Both the position numbers and the translations under genes were made by a program. Shown piece after piece: positions 27,300 to 35,880 of a DNA stretch of 64,000 nucleotides (positions are counted from its first letter, which is position 1; each line of letters starts with the position of its first letter). Below the pieces are notes generated by a model. That model was not told the DNA's origin. It saw only the letters and a program-made list of their open reading frames with translations, and ran no database searches. Origin of the DNA: Francisella sp. LA112445 (GTDB lineage: Bacteria; Pseudomonadota; Gammaproteobacteria; Francisellales; Francisellaceae); the NCBI RefSeq assembly GCF_012224145.1, contig NZ_CP041030.1:1364001-1428000 (forward strand), in the 5' to 3' direction.

Positions 27300-27908
27300 A
27301 TGATTAAAAAAAATATAATACCACTAAGTATTTTATTATTTGCTTCTTACTCCTACTCAATGGATCTTCAAGTAGATAGAGGCAATATCCCTATAAAATA
27401 CTTTCCTTATGATGTTCAAGAGCAAATACTAGCTTCTGAAAATAGCTCTAATCAAGATAGTCAGCAAGAAGGAGGAGGCTCTCAGCCTGATCCGGAACCC
27501 GAACCTACTCCTTTAACACCTGCTGAACAAGTTGAAGAAATCCAACAAACTTATTCCATTGAAGAAATTCTTGAGCAAGGAACTGGGTCAGATGGTGAGC
27601 TATATGGATTAGGACTTGGAGGTGGCGGTGGCGCTTTAGGTGCTGCTGATGATTGTAATGCTGGCGATACAAACAAATGTATAGATAATTTTGGTGCTTA
27701 TTTCGCCGCAGGTATGGGAACCTTACTAGGTGATGAGGATGCTAGAGCTGGTAACTTACAAATTGAATTTCAAACTACAGGATTTTTTAATCCAACATAT
27801 AATGTAACTTATACGAATACTAGAAATGGCAATGTATACACTACCAGCTTCAATCCAAGTCAGGCAAATCCTGCTGAGCAAATGTTAGAGAACTTTAGTG
27901 TTGGCTAG
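27300..27908 (+). CDS. secreted Pro/Gly-rich protein paired with the pilin
   Basis: 202 residues, no family recognised. A signal peptide (MIKKNIIPLSILLFASYSYS) is followed by an acidic linker with a Gly run and PDPEPEPTP. Next come a glycine-rich turn (LGLGGGGGALGAAD), two close Cys (DDCNAGDTNKC) and a Thr/Asn/Tyr-rich C-terminal third resembling beta structure. The composition and position suggest an exported or surface protein handled by the type IV pilus / type II-like machinery, by inference from context only. It ends exactly where convergent xseB ends. Confidence 0.7.
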   Translation: MIKKNIIPLSILLFASYSYSMDLQVDRGNIPIKYFPYDVQEQILASENSSNQDSQQEGGGSQPDPEPEPTPLTPAEQVEEIQQTYSIEEILEQGTGSDGELYGLGLGGGGGALGAADDCNAGDTNKCIDNFGAYFAAGMGTLLGDEDARAGNLQIEFQTTGFFNPTYNVTYTNTRNGNVYTTSFNPSQANPAEQMLENFSVG

Positions 27909-28115
27909 TCAATCATTATTACTATCAAACTCATCTATAAACTTTTGTGCAGCATCTATTCTTTCTTTACATAATTTATAACTTTTAGATGCTTGCTCTA
28001 ACATAGGAGCTAACTCATCTAATAAAGCTGGATTATCCTGGTTATCTTGAAGCTTTTCATTTATTTGTTCTAAAATCTCATAGTTTTTTGCAAATTTTTT
28101 ACTTTGTGTTGCCAT
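27909..28115 (-). CDS. xseB: exodeoxyribonuclease VII small subunit
   Basis: 68 residues, the usual size. Helical, with the family signature YEILEQINEKLQD and an LEQASKSYKLCKERI stretch. It overlaps the end of xseA by 17 bases, so the two subunits are translationally coupled. Confidence 0.92.
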   Translation of the reverse strand: MATQSKKFAKNYEILEQINEKLQDNQDNPALLDELAPMLEQASKSYKLCKERIDAAQKFIDEFDSNND

Positions 28116-29484
28116 TATTTTTTACCTCTACTTGAATTTTCCCATCTGAATAAACGATATCTAGTGTTGAATATTTTTGGGCTTGTTTATAATTAGTTAT
28201 ATATTTACCATCCTGAGATAGTGTCACGCTAAACCCTCTTTTTAATGTCGGCTCAATAGATACTGAGAGAATCTGCTTATATAAATACTCACTTGTTTGA
28301 TTATAATACTTTGTAATACCTCTTGAGATATTAATTGACTGTTTATAATATTCATCTACAGAGTGAATGTAGTATTTTACTAAGTTTTGAGTGTTGTGAC
28401 CTATGTTATTATATTGAGATTCAACGGTTTGACTATATAGTTTAACAAGCCCTCTTGATACTGATAAAACACTTTTATAATTATATTCTAAACTTTGGCT
28501 AGTTTGGTATAGATAGTGATCTAGCTTAGCTTTAAAGTCACAGTATACTCTTTCTAATTGATTTTGATTTTGTTTAGCTAAGCTTCTAACTATTTTAATT
28601 ATTGAATCATAGTCATATTTAGCTGTTTTAGCATTCTCAACTATAGTATTTGCTATAAAATTTATCACTTTTGAAGGAGTATCAAAACGCTTTGTACATA
28701 TATCATCCAAAACAGTACTATCACGCTCATGGCCTATCCCAACCATTACAGGCAATACACTATTACAGATGCTTTCAGCTGGCAAGATATTATTAAACCA
28801 ATCTAAGTCAGCTTGAGAACCTCCGCCACGAATAAGTACAATTGCATCATATTTACTAGCTTTTTGCATAATTTTACTAAAAGCATTTGAGACACTTATT
28901 GCACAGTCTTTACCTTGCATTTTTGCTTCAAAGATATCAAAATCACATAACCCTAAAGATTCTAATTTATCTGCTTCTTCAAAAAAATCACCTTTACCAG
29001 CTGCTGTTAGACTTGTAATTACAGCAATACTTGTAAATTCTTTAGGTAAACTAAGATTTTTATTTTTTTCTAAGATGCCTTTTTTAGTTAGATCTTGTAA
29101 AATTTCTAATTTACGCGCTTGCCTATCGCCTAATGTAAAAGCTGGATCAATATCTATTATATTTAAACTAAGTCCAAAACTAATATGATAATTAACAGAT
29201 ACTTTTAGTAAAACTTTCATATCTGATTTTAGCTGTTCATTAGTTGAGGAATTAAATTTTCTTAGAATATAGTTAGCTTTATTCGCCCAACAATTGCATC
29301 TAATCTTAGCTACCGGATATTTACTAACACCATCATGCTCTATCAACTCGCCATAATAATGCTGACCTGATTTTCTCCATTCTGAAAGCTCTGCAACAAC
29401 CCAAAAACCTTCGTAACTAAAACTCATTTCTATAGTACTTTTTATAAGCTCTAAAAACTCACTAAGTTTTAAGGATTCATGCAT
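28099..29484 (-). CDS. xseA: exodeoxyribonuclease VII large subunit
   Basis: 461 residues. The N-terminal OB-fold (FWVVAELSEWRKSGQHYYGEL) is followed by the catalytic domain: SLTAAGKGDF, IVLIRGGGSQADLDWFN, VGIGHERDSTVLDD and DTPSKV. The helical part after about residue 300 has roughly 22-residue repeats with Tyr-Tyr-containing units (see findings), ending with the conserved LKRGFSV. Cuts single-stranded DNA from both ends with XseB. Confidence 0.94.
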   Translation of the reverse strand: MHESLKLSEFLELIKSTIEMSFSYEGFWVVAELSEWRKSGQHYYGELIEHDGVSKYPVAKIRCNCWANKANYILRKFNSSTNEQLKSDMKVLLKVSVNYHISFGLSLNIIDIDPAFTLGDRQARKLEILQDLTKKGILEKNKNLSLPKEFTSIAVITSLTAAGKGDFFEEADKLESLGLCDFDIFEAKMQGKDCAISVSNAFSKIMQKASKYDAIVLIRGGGSQADLDWFNNILPAESICNSVLPVMVGIGHERDSTVLDDICTKRFDTPSKVINFIANTIVENAKTAKYDYDSIIKIVRSLAKQNQNQLERVYCDFKAKLDHYLYQTSQSLEYNYKSVLSVSRGLVKLYSQTVESQYNNIGHNTQNLVKYYIHSVDEYYKQSINISRGITKYYNQTSEYLYKQILSVSIEPTLKRGFSVTLSQDGKYITNYKQAQKYSTLDIVYSDGKIQVEVKNNGNTK

Positions 29485-29599
29485 AAGAAATATTTATAGC
29501 TATTTAATATTTTTAAATTTTACATTCTAAGGATTAATATACAAGAGTTATTAAGTTTAAGATTATAAATAGAATATTTGAAAATATAATTCATTAGAT

Positions 29600-29860
29600 T
29601 TAAAGAGCGGATCTTAGAGATCCTCTAACTTTGAAGCTACATTCTTGAACATTTGATTTTAATTTATCATAATTTTCTGCTGAGCAACTTTCAGGTTTTT
29701 TTGATGGTAAACAAAAGCTTTTCTTACCTGCATGCTTTTGCAATTGTAAACAATTTAAATCTCCTGTGTTTATTTGAGATCCACTACTTAATTGAACATC
29801 AGCTGCATATACTGAACTAGACATAACTATTGATAGAAGAATTAATGCTATTTTTTTCAT
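29600..29860 (-). CDS. small secreted four-cysteine peptide, copy 1
   Basis: 86 residues from the ATG with a strong AGGTGG site just upstream; a longer frame starting at 29920 is less likely. Signal peptide MKKIALILLSIVMSSSVYA. The mature part has four Cys (DLNC, SFC, ESC, QEC) and shares FCLPSKKPE-C, YDKLKS and the ending GSLRSAL with its neighbour. Probably periplasmic, with two disulfides. No known family recognised. Confidence 0.75.
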   Translation of the reverse strand: MKKIALILLSIVMSSSVYAADVQLSSGSQINTGDLNCLQLQKHAGKKSFCLPSKKPESCSAENYDKLKSNVQECSFKVRGSLRSAL

Positions 29861-30031
29861 GATAACCACCTCTTTTTTTTGCTTGAAGCTTTTAATTAAG
29901 CTACACCTCAAATATATCATTTTTTTTGATAAATAAAGCTATCTATTTTTAACAAATCATATCAAAAATAGATTTTGCCTATTTAAAGTTCTGATTAACT
30001 GAAAGAGAAAAATATATGCTATGCTGAAAAT

Positions 30032-30283
30032 TTAAAGTGCTGACCTCAAAGAACCTAATATTTTAAAATCACATTCTTTAATGCTTGATTTTAACTTATC
30101 ATAGCTCTCTTGTGAACAGTTTTCAGGTTTCTTTGAAGGTAGGCAAATATTCTTATATTTTTCGCTAAACTGCTTCTCTACTCTTAAACAATTTAAGTCA
30201 TCAACATTTAATGTATTACCTGCAGCATACATAGAGCTAAAAGTTACAGTTCCTAAAAATAATGATTTTAATATTTTTTTCAT
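30032..30283 (-). CDS. small secreted four-cysteine peptide, copy 2
   Basis: 83 residues with a signal peptide (MKKILKSLFLGTVTFSSMYA). The four Cys (DLNC, NIC, ENC, KEC) are spaced as in the gene just downstream, and the ending GSLRSAL is identical. AAGGGTG precedes the start. The two genes are separated by about 170 bases, enough for separate promoters. Function unknown. Confidence 0.75.
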   Translation of the reverse strand: MKKILKSLFLGTVTFSSMYAAGNTLNVDDLNCLRVEKQFSEKYKNICLPSKKPENCSQESYDKLKSSIKECDFKILGSLRSAL

Positions 30284-30674
30284 ATAACACCCTTTTATTT
30301 ATTTTTTCTAAGCATTTAAACTTAATATCATTAACAACAAAATTAGAAGTTTAGATGTACTATCTAAAACCTAGATGACAAATATATCATCTATTATTAA
30401 TGAAGCTGTAAATCATTTTTTAATAAGGTATATTAAAAATTAACTGATCCTTTTATTTCAGTCCTAGACTAAGTTATTTTCCAGGTACTACCAGGGGAAT
30501 ACTCCTACTATAATATAAGATGGAACTATTGATGAAATATATGATATACATGTGTTTCCAATCATTATGACATGTCAATTTATCAACTAAGCATAAGCTA
30601 ATTTTATTAACATATTTAGCGCTAATAAATGATAAATATCAAATTACTAAAAGCTATTTATAAACTAAGCCAAA
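30284..30674. other. 391-base gene-free stretch
   Basis: No open frame of useful length. It should hold the promoter of peptide copy 2 (- strand) near 30300-30350. A small AGATGA...TCATCT hairpin lies around 30373-30392. On the + strand an orphan TATAAT at 30509-30514 is followed by no gene; it could serve an unannotated small RNA, but nothing else supports that. Confidence 0.5.
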
Positions 30675-31952
30675 CTATAACTTAACTATCATATCTTTAT
30701 TATTCTTATGATAGCCACCTTTTTTAAGATAAATAAACACTCCCAATAATCCTACTAAACCACAAACCATGCCTACCATAGCAGGGCCTAAGAAATGATA
30801 CTGTGTTAATGTAATAATTGTTGTACTAACTAGCGGAGCAATCCCACCTACTACTGCAAAAGCCAAATTATAACTTAGCCCAACACCAGATAGTCTTACA
30901 TCAGTTGGAAAAAGATCACATAATAAAAATATAAAGCTAGCTGCAATCAATGAATAAAACAGCATAATGACAATTGAAGTTACTATAATATAGAAAACCG
31001 TCCCAAAACAACTCATCAAATAAAATATTGGCAGAGAACTGATAACAACAAGTCCAGCACCCAAGACAAACATTTTAGCTATACCAACTTTATCTGAAAA
31101 ATAACCAAAGATAAAAGTAAAACAAGTTAGAACTAAAACACTAGGTGTTAAGATTAAAGAGATTTGACCAGAGTTATAGGTAGTCAAAATATCTTCAACG
31201 AATTTATGCATATATAAAGTTAACATCACGCCACCAAAAGCTACTGTAACAACTATACATATCCCAGCAAATAAATTTGCTCCATAAGTAGATACTAAAG
31301 AACTAAAAGAGTGCCTTTTTTGATTATCAATATTCTCAAACTCTGGAGTTTCATGAAGATTTCTACGTACATAATAGCCTACAAAACCTAACAAACCACC
31401 TATGATAAACCCTGCTCTCCAGGCATAGTTACCAAAAAGATGCTCTAATGCAAAACCTACGAAATCAGAAAATAAGAATCCTCCTGTTACAAATGTAAAT
31501 AATATCGCTGTAGCAAATCCTATTCTACCTTTGACAGATTCGTAGACGATAACATACGCACCTGGCAACTCACCACCAAGGGCTATACCTTGCATAACAC
31601 GTAAGATAACAAATACAAAACTTGCAAATAATCCCCACTTAGCATACCCCGGCATCAGACCCATACAAAGTGAACAACTTCCCATAAGCAATATAGTAAA
31701 TAATAAAAGACGTCTTCGCCCTATTAAATCCCCAATTATACCAAGTATGGTTCCTGCGAATGGTCTTACCAAATATGCTATTGAGAATATTAATATAGTC
31801 AAAAATGCTTTGACCGTTGGGTTAGTAATTTCTGCAAAGAAAGTCGCTGATATTTCTTTAGAAAAAATCATATACAAGACAAAATCATAGAACTCTAAAA
31901 TAGCCCCTATCCCAGCTAATAAAATAACATTCCTACTATCTTTATCGTACAT
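30675..31952 (-). CDS. MFS transporter, metabolite:H+ symporter (ProP-like) family, second copy
   Basis: 425 residues and 12 membrane segments; related to the permease at 24.4-25.6 kb. Seen: EFYDFVLYMIF at the N-terminus, GDLIGRRRLL (motif A), RVMQGIALGGELPGAYVIVYE in helix 4 and SDKVGIAKMF at the loop after helix 8. Substrate unknown. It has its own promoter region of about 100-300 bases upstream and no operon partner. Confidence 0.87.
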   Translation of the reverse strand: MYDKDSRNVILLAGIGAILEFYDFVLYMIFSKEISATFFAEITNPTVKAFLTILIFSIAYLVRPFAGTILGIIGDLIGRRRLLLFTILLMGSCSLCMGLMPGYAKWGLFASFVFVILRVMQGIALGGELPGAYVIVYESVKGRIGFATAILFTFVTGGFLFSDFVGFALEHLFGNYAWRAGFIIGGLLGFVGYYVRRNLHETPEFENIDNQKRHSFSSLVSTYGANLFAGICIVVTVAFGGVMLTLYMHKFVEDILTTYNSGQISLILTPSVLVLTCFTFIFGYFSDKVGIAKMFVLGAGLVVISSLPIFYLMSCFGTVFYIIVTSIVIMLFYSLIAASFIFLLCDLFPTDVRLSGVGLSYNLAFAVVGGIAPLVSTTIITLTQYHFLGPAMVGMVCGLVGLLGVFIYLKKGGYHKNNKDMIVKL

Positions 31953-32134
31953 TTTATAAACTTATTTAACGTATATTTGAAACATCATACAAGGTTTTCA
32001 TGTGATTTAAAAGTTTTATGACAGACATATATTAGATTAGCACACCAAGTTAATTATTACTTATTTATTAGTGTGTAATTATATCAAATTAACTTCCTAC
32101 GCTAGTACTAACTATACCTGATTCAAAGGGTTAG

Positions 32135-32170
32135 AAAAAATCCTCTCAGCATAGTTCAAATAGACTATGC
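32135..32170 (-). terminator. candidate terminator after murI
   Basis: On the - strand the stem GCATAGT/ACTATGC (7 pairs, 8-base loop) is followed within 8 bases by TTTTTT, in the right place to end the transcript reading through murI. The spacer between stem and U-run is slightly long. Confidence 0.45.
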
Positions 32171-32177
32171 GCCCCTG

Positions 32178-32195
32178 TACTTTAGGACTAAAGTA
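32178..32195. repeat. perfect 8 bp inverted repeat downstream of murI
   Basis: TACTTTAG-GA-CTAAAGTA, perfect with a 2-base centre, lies 8 bases from the neighbouring terminator stem and about 60 bases after the murI stop. It may form a double-hairpin termination region. Confidence 0.6.
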
Positions 32196-32254
32196 AATAT
32201 CACATCTATTACTATATCAAGAATCTGAATGAATAGTAGAAATATAAAAATTTA

Positions 32255-33049
32255 TTAAAAATCTAAATTAACTATTTCAAGATATTGCATCTGTGTTTGT
32301 AAAAACATCTCACCCACAGACTTAAATTTTACAGGGATATCTGTAACATAAAATCGATACTCAGGATCTAATTGAGATATATTTAAAATATTTCTATCTA
32401 TAAGTAAATCTTTCAAAATTTTGCTGGCTTGTAGTGAAGGATCTATCAAATCAACATTTAAAATATCTGATATACTTTGCTTGATAATAGGATAGTGAGT
32501 ACATCCTAGGATAAGAGCTTGGATATCTTTATCACTAAAGTACTCAAGATATTGTCTTGCAACTAGCTCAACTATCTGTCCCTCAACAAAACCCTCTTCT
32601 ATCATTGATACAAAAAGACCACAAGGTGTACTATAAACCTCTGTATCAGGGTTATTTTTATGGATCTGCAAAGCATATGCATTACTATTTATTGTTGCAG
32701 GCGTGGCAATAACACCTATAGTATTTAGATCTTTGACCAAGCTAACTCCAGCACTTATTACATCAATAACCGGAATTTCTTTAGCAATCTCTTGAACAAT
32801 ATCTTTAGCAAGTGCTGATATTGTATTACAGGCTATTATTATAGCTTTAACTTCTTGTGCAATAAGAAACTTTGCTGTTTGAGCTGCAAATTTTTGAATA
32901 GTCGCTCGCGACTTAGTGCCATAGGGAATCCTCGCAATATCACCAAAATAAATAATATTTTCGTTTGGTAATATTTCCATTAGATTTTTAACGACAGTCA
33001 ATCCCCCAATGCCAGAGTCAAAGACACCTATAGGTCTATCATTTTGCAT
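32255..33049 (-). CDS. murI: glutamate racemase MurI
   Basis: 264 residues. Makes D-glutamate for peptidoglycan. The two catalytic Cys are in ACNTISA and LGCTHYP, with GVFDSGIGGLTVV and FGDIARIPYGTKS at the N-terminus. In Francisella D-glutamate could also feed the poly-gamma-glutamate system coded at the right end of the window, an inference. It shares a base with the NERD-protein gene upstream, implying co-translation. Confidence 0.96.
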   Translation of the reverse strand: MQNDRPIGVFDSGIGGLTVVKNLMEILPNENIIYFGDIARIPYGTKSRATIQKFAAQTAKFLIAQEVKAIIIACNTISALAKDIVQEIAKEIPVIDVISAGVSLVKDLNTIGVIATPATINSNAYALQIHKNNPDTEVYSTPCGLFVSMIEEGFVEGQIVELVARQYLEYFSDKDIQALILGCTHYPIIKQSISDILNVDLIDPSLQASKILKDLLIDRNILNISQLDPEYRFYVTDIPVKFKSVGEMFLQTQMQYLEIVNLDF

Positions 33050-33846
33050 TATTTTTTCTCAAGCTTTCGGATGATTTTCTTACGAGAGCGAGAAGGCATC
33101 TTCTCAAGGTATTCTTCTTTTGCTCTAATAAAAGGTAATAAATTTTTCAAAGATAATACTGCTTGATTTGCATCATCTGCAATAAAATTCTCACTTAGCT
33201 GAGCATCTTCATTTGCAAATATAACGATAGTTACAACAGGTATACCTTTTATATAAATCCTTTGCTTATAAAGGTATGTTTGCAACACTTTCTTCTGAGC
33301 AAAAGTTTGCCTAATTGGATTCTTTATAGTTTTAGCATAAACTTTGTTGTTTTGTGAGGTCTTTGAAACTTGCCACCTCTCAGCCATATTCTCAACCTGA
33401 ATATAGCCACGATTATTTTTAACCTCAACAATATATATACCTTTACGCGATATAACTATAAAGTCTAATTCTCGATTTCCTACAGTTGATTTTTGATCTG
33501 GTAAAATAACTCTATTAAATAAAACAAAGTTATTATCTAACTTCTTTAGCTCATCTAAAACAGTTGTTTCACCTTCTGCTCCAGAAATAATAATATCAAC
33601 GGGATTATCATCCTTTGTTATCAAAAAGAAAAATACAAATAGTATAATTCCCAAAGTTAAAGCAATTTGTAAAGATTGTGCTACAAATTCAACATTACCT
33701 AAATATAAATCAACTCCAACAATTAAGCCACAAAGTATAATCGATGAATATAAGCTTTTTCTCGCCCTGATCAAGTAGTTTCTTAACCTTGCCCAAGTAA
33801 AACGCAAAAAAAGCCGATCTTTTTTTAACTTACTTTCTATTGCCAT
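33049..33846 (-). CDS. membrane-anchored NERD-domain (nuclease-related) protein
   Basis: 265 residues. Two membrane helices near residues 35-75 are followed by a NERD domain (about 88-200). The PD-(D/E)XK-like core is visible as GAEGETTVLDEL, the Asp in NRELDFIVISRKGIYIVEVKN, and the E-V-K motif itself. NERD proteins are thought to be nucleases but few have been tested. It sits between uvrB and murI on one transcript. A very basic tail (SRSRKKIIRKLEKK) could contact nucleic acid. Confidence 0.83.
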   Translation of the reverse strand: MAIESKLKKDRLFLRFTWARLRNYLIRARKSLYSSIILCGLIVGVDLYLGNVEFVAQSLQIALTLGIILFVFFFLITKDDNPVDIIISGAEGETTVLDELKKLDNNFVLFNRVILPDQKSTVGNRELDFIVISRKGIYIVEVKNNRGYIQVENMAERWQVSKTSQNNKVYAKTIKNPIRQTFAQKKVLQTYLYKQRIYIKGIPVVTIVIFANEDAQLSENFIADDANQAVLSLKNLLPFIRAKEEYLEKMPSRSRKKIIRKLEKK

Positions 33847-33873
33847 AATAAAATAATAACTTCTTCTTAAAAA

Positions 33874-35880
33874 TTATAAATTAATAAACTTTTGTTTTAT
33901 CTCAGAAATTTTGTCTCTAATCAAGGTTGCTTTTTCAAATTCTAGTTCTTTTGCATGGGCGCGCATACGTTTTTCTAGAGCTTTTATAACCTTACTAGCT
34001 TCTGTCATACCTAGTATAGCCGAAACATCAACATCATCAACCTTTAAACGCGAATTATTTTTATATGCTCGTTTTTGCATCTCTGGTGAACTATCAAGCA
34101 TATCATCAATATTTTTAATAATTGTCTTAGGTGTAATGTTATTCTTCTTATTATATTCATCCTGAAGATGACGACGGCGCAAAGTCTCATCCATCGCTTT
34201 TTTCATTGATTTTGTGACTACATCTGCATATAAAATTGCTCGACCATTTTGGTTTCTCGCAACCCTACCAATCGTCTGAATAAGTGATTTTTCAGAACGT
34301 AAAAAGCCCTCTTTATCAGCATCAAATATAAGTAAAACCCCAACTTCTGGCATATCTAAACCTTCTCTTAAAAGGTTTATCCCTACAAGTATATCAAACA
34401 CGCCATGACGCAAATCATGAATAATCTGCACACGCTCAACTGTATCTATATCTGAGTGTAAATATCTAACATTAACTCCATGCTCAGATAAATATTCAGT
34501 AAGGTTTTCTGCCATTTTCTTAGTTAAAGTTGTGATTAATACTCTTTCTTCTCTTGCGATTGCTTTATTTATCTCAGATAAAGCATCTTCAACCTGTATA
34601 GCAACAGGACGAACAAAAACCTCTGGATCAAGTAGTCCTGTTGGACGAATAATCTGTTCGACAGTATTTTCAGATTTATCTAACTCATAATTTGCGGGAG
34701 TTGCTGAGACATAAACAGTTTGAGGCAAAAGCTTTTCAAATTCATCAAATTTTAGAGGTCTATTATCTAATGCTGAAGGTAACCTAAAACCATAATTAAC
34801 TAAGTTTGATTTTCGCGATAGATCACCCTTATACATACCTCCAAACTGAGGTAATGTCGCATGAGACTCATCAACTATAACAAGAGCATTTTCTGGTAAA
34901 TAATCTATTAATGTAGGTGGCGGATCTCCCGGAGCTCTACCAGACAGTAGTCTTGAATAATTCTCAATACCGGTGCAATAGCCAAGTTCTTGTATCATCT
35001 CGATATCATATTTTGTTCTTTGCTCAATTCTTTGAGCCTCAAGAAGCTTACCTTCCTCTTCAAAATACTTAACCCTTTCCTTTAACTCTTTTTTTATTTC
35101 CTCGATTACGATTTCTTTACGTTCTTTAGAGGCTACATAGTGAGTACTAGGAAATATCGTTGCTCTATGAAGAGATTTAATCTTTTTTGAAGTTAATGAA
35201 TCGATAATACTAATTGCCTCTATCTCATCATCAAAGAACTCTACTCTGATAGCATCTTTCTCAGAATCTGCTGGGAAAATATCTAATATTTCACCTCTAA
35301 CACGAAAACTTCCGCGACTAAAATCCATATCATTACGTGAATACTGCATTTCTATTAGCTTTGTTTGAGCTTTTTTAAGCCCTAACTCTTCGCCTACTTT
35401 TAAATGCAAAAGCATTTGCATATACTGCTCAGGGTCACCTAGCCCATAAATTGCAGACACTGTTGCTACGATTATTACATCATTTCTCTCTAAAATTGCT
35501 TTTGTCGCAGATAAACGCATTTGCTCAATATGTTCATTTACTGATGAATCTTTTTCTATATACGTATCAGATGCTGCAACATACGCCTCTGGTTGATAGT
35601 AATCATAATATGAAACAAAATACTCAACTGCATTATCAGGAAAATACTGTTTAAATTCAGAATATAGCTGTGCTGCTAGAGTTTTGTTATGAGCTAAAAT
35701 TAAGCATGGTTTTTGAGTTTGCTGAATTACATTTGCCATTGTATAAGTCTTACCAGAACCTGTAACCCCTAATAAAACTTGATGATGCAAACCGTTATTA
35801 ATACCATCTACTAATGATCTTATTGCCTCTGGTTGATCACCACTTGGACTATATTTTGTTACTAAATTGAATTTATCCAT
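33874..35880 (-). CDS. uvrB: excinuclease ABC subunit UvrB
   Basis: 668 residues, as in other UvrB. Seen: Walker [11 protein letters not shown], the beta-hairpin tip [19 protein letters not shown] (motif II), motifs V and VI ([23 protein letters not shown]) and a C-terminal UVR domain that binds UvrC ([21 protein letters not shown]). It starts immediately after the sbcB stop, placing two repair enzymes in one operon. Confidence 0.98.
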   Translation of the reverse strand: MDKFNLVTKYSPSGDQPEAIRSLVDGINNGLHHQVLLGVTGSGKTYTMANVIQQTQKPCLILAHNKTLAAQLYSEFKQYFPDNAVEYFVSYYDYYQPEAYVAASDTYIEKDSSVNEHIEQMRLSATKAILERNDVIIVATVSAIYGLGDPEQYMQMLLHLKVGEELGLKKAQTKLIEMQYSRNDMDFSRGSFRVRGEILDIFPADSEKDAIRVEFFDDEIEAISIIDSLTSKKIKSLHRATIFPSTHYVASKERKEIVIEEIKKELKERVKYFEEEGKLLEAQRIEQRTKYDIEMIQELGYCTGIENYSRLLSGRAPGDPPPTLIDYLPENALVIVDESHATLPQFGGMYKGDLSRKSNLVNYGFRLPSALDNRPLKFDEFEKLLPQTVYVSATPANYELDKSENTVEQIIRPTGLLDPEVFVRPVAIQVEDALSEINKAIAREERVLITTLTKKMAENLTEYLSEHGVNVRYLHSDIDTVERVQIIHDLRHGVFDILVGINLLREGLDMPEVGVLLIFDADKEGFLRSEKSLIQTIGRVARNQNGRAILYADVVTKSMKKAMDETLRRRHLQDEYNKKNNITPKTIIKNIDDMLDSSPEMQKRAYKNNSRLKVDDVDVSAILGMTEASKVIKALEKRMRAHAKELEFEKATLIRDKISEIKQKFINL

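Larger units (their letters stand above)
31953..32254. other. 302-base gene-free stretch between murI and permease
   Basis: Contains a likely terminator for the leftward uvrB-murI transcript (32135-32170), a perfect 8-base inverted repeat next to it (32178-32195), and presumably the permease promoter near 31980-32080. No RNA gene or coding frame seen. Confidence 0.5.
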
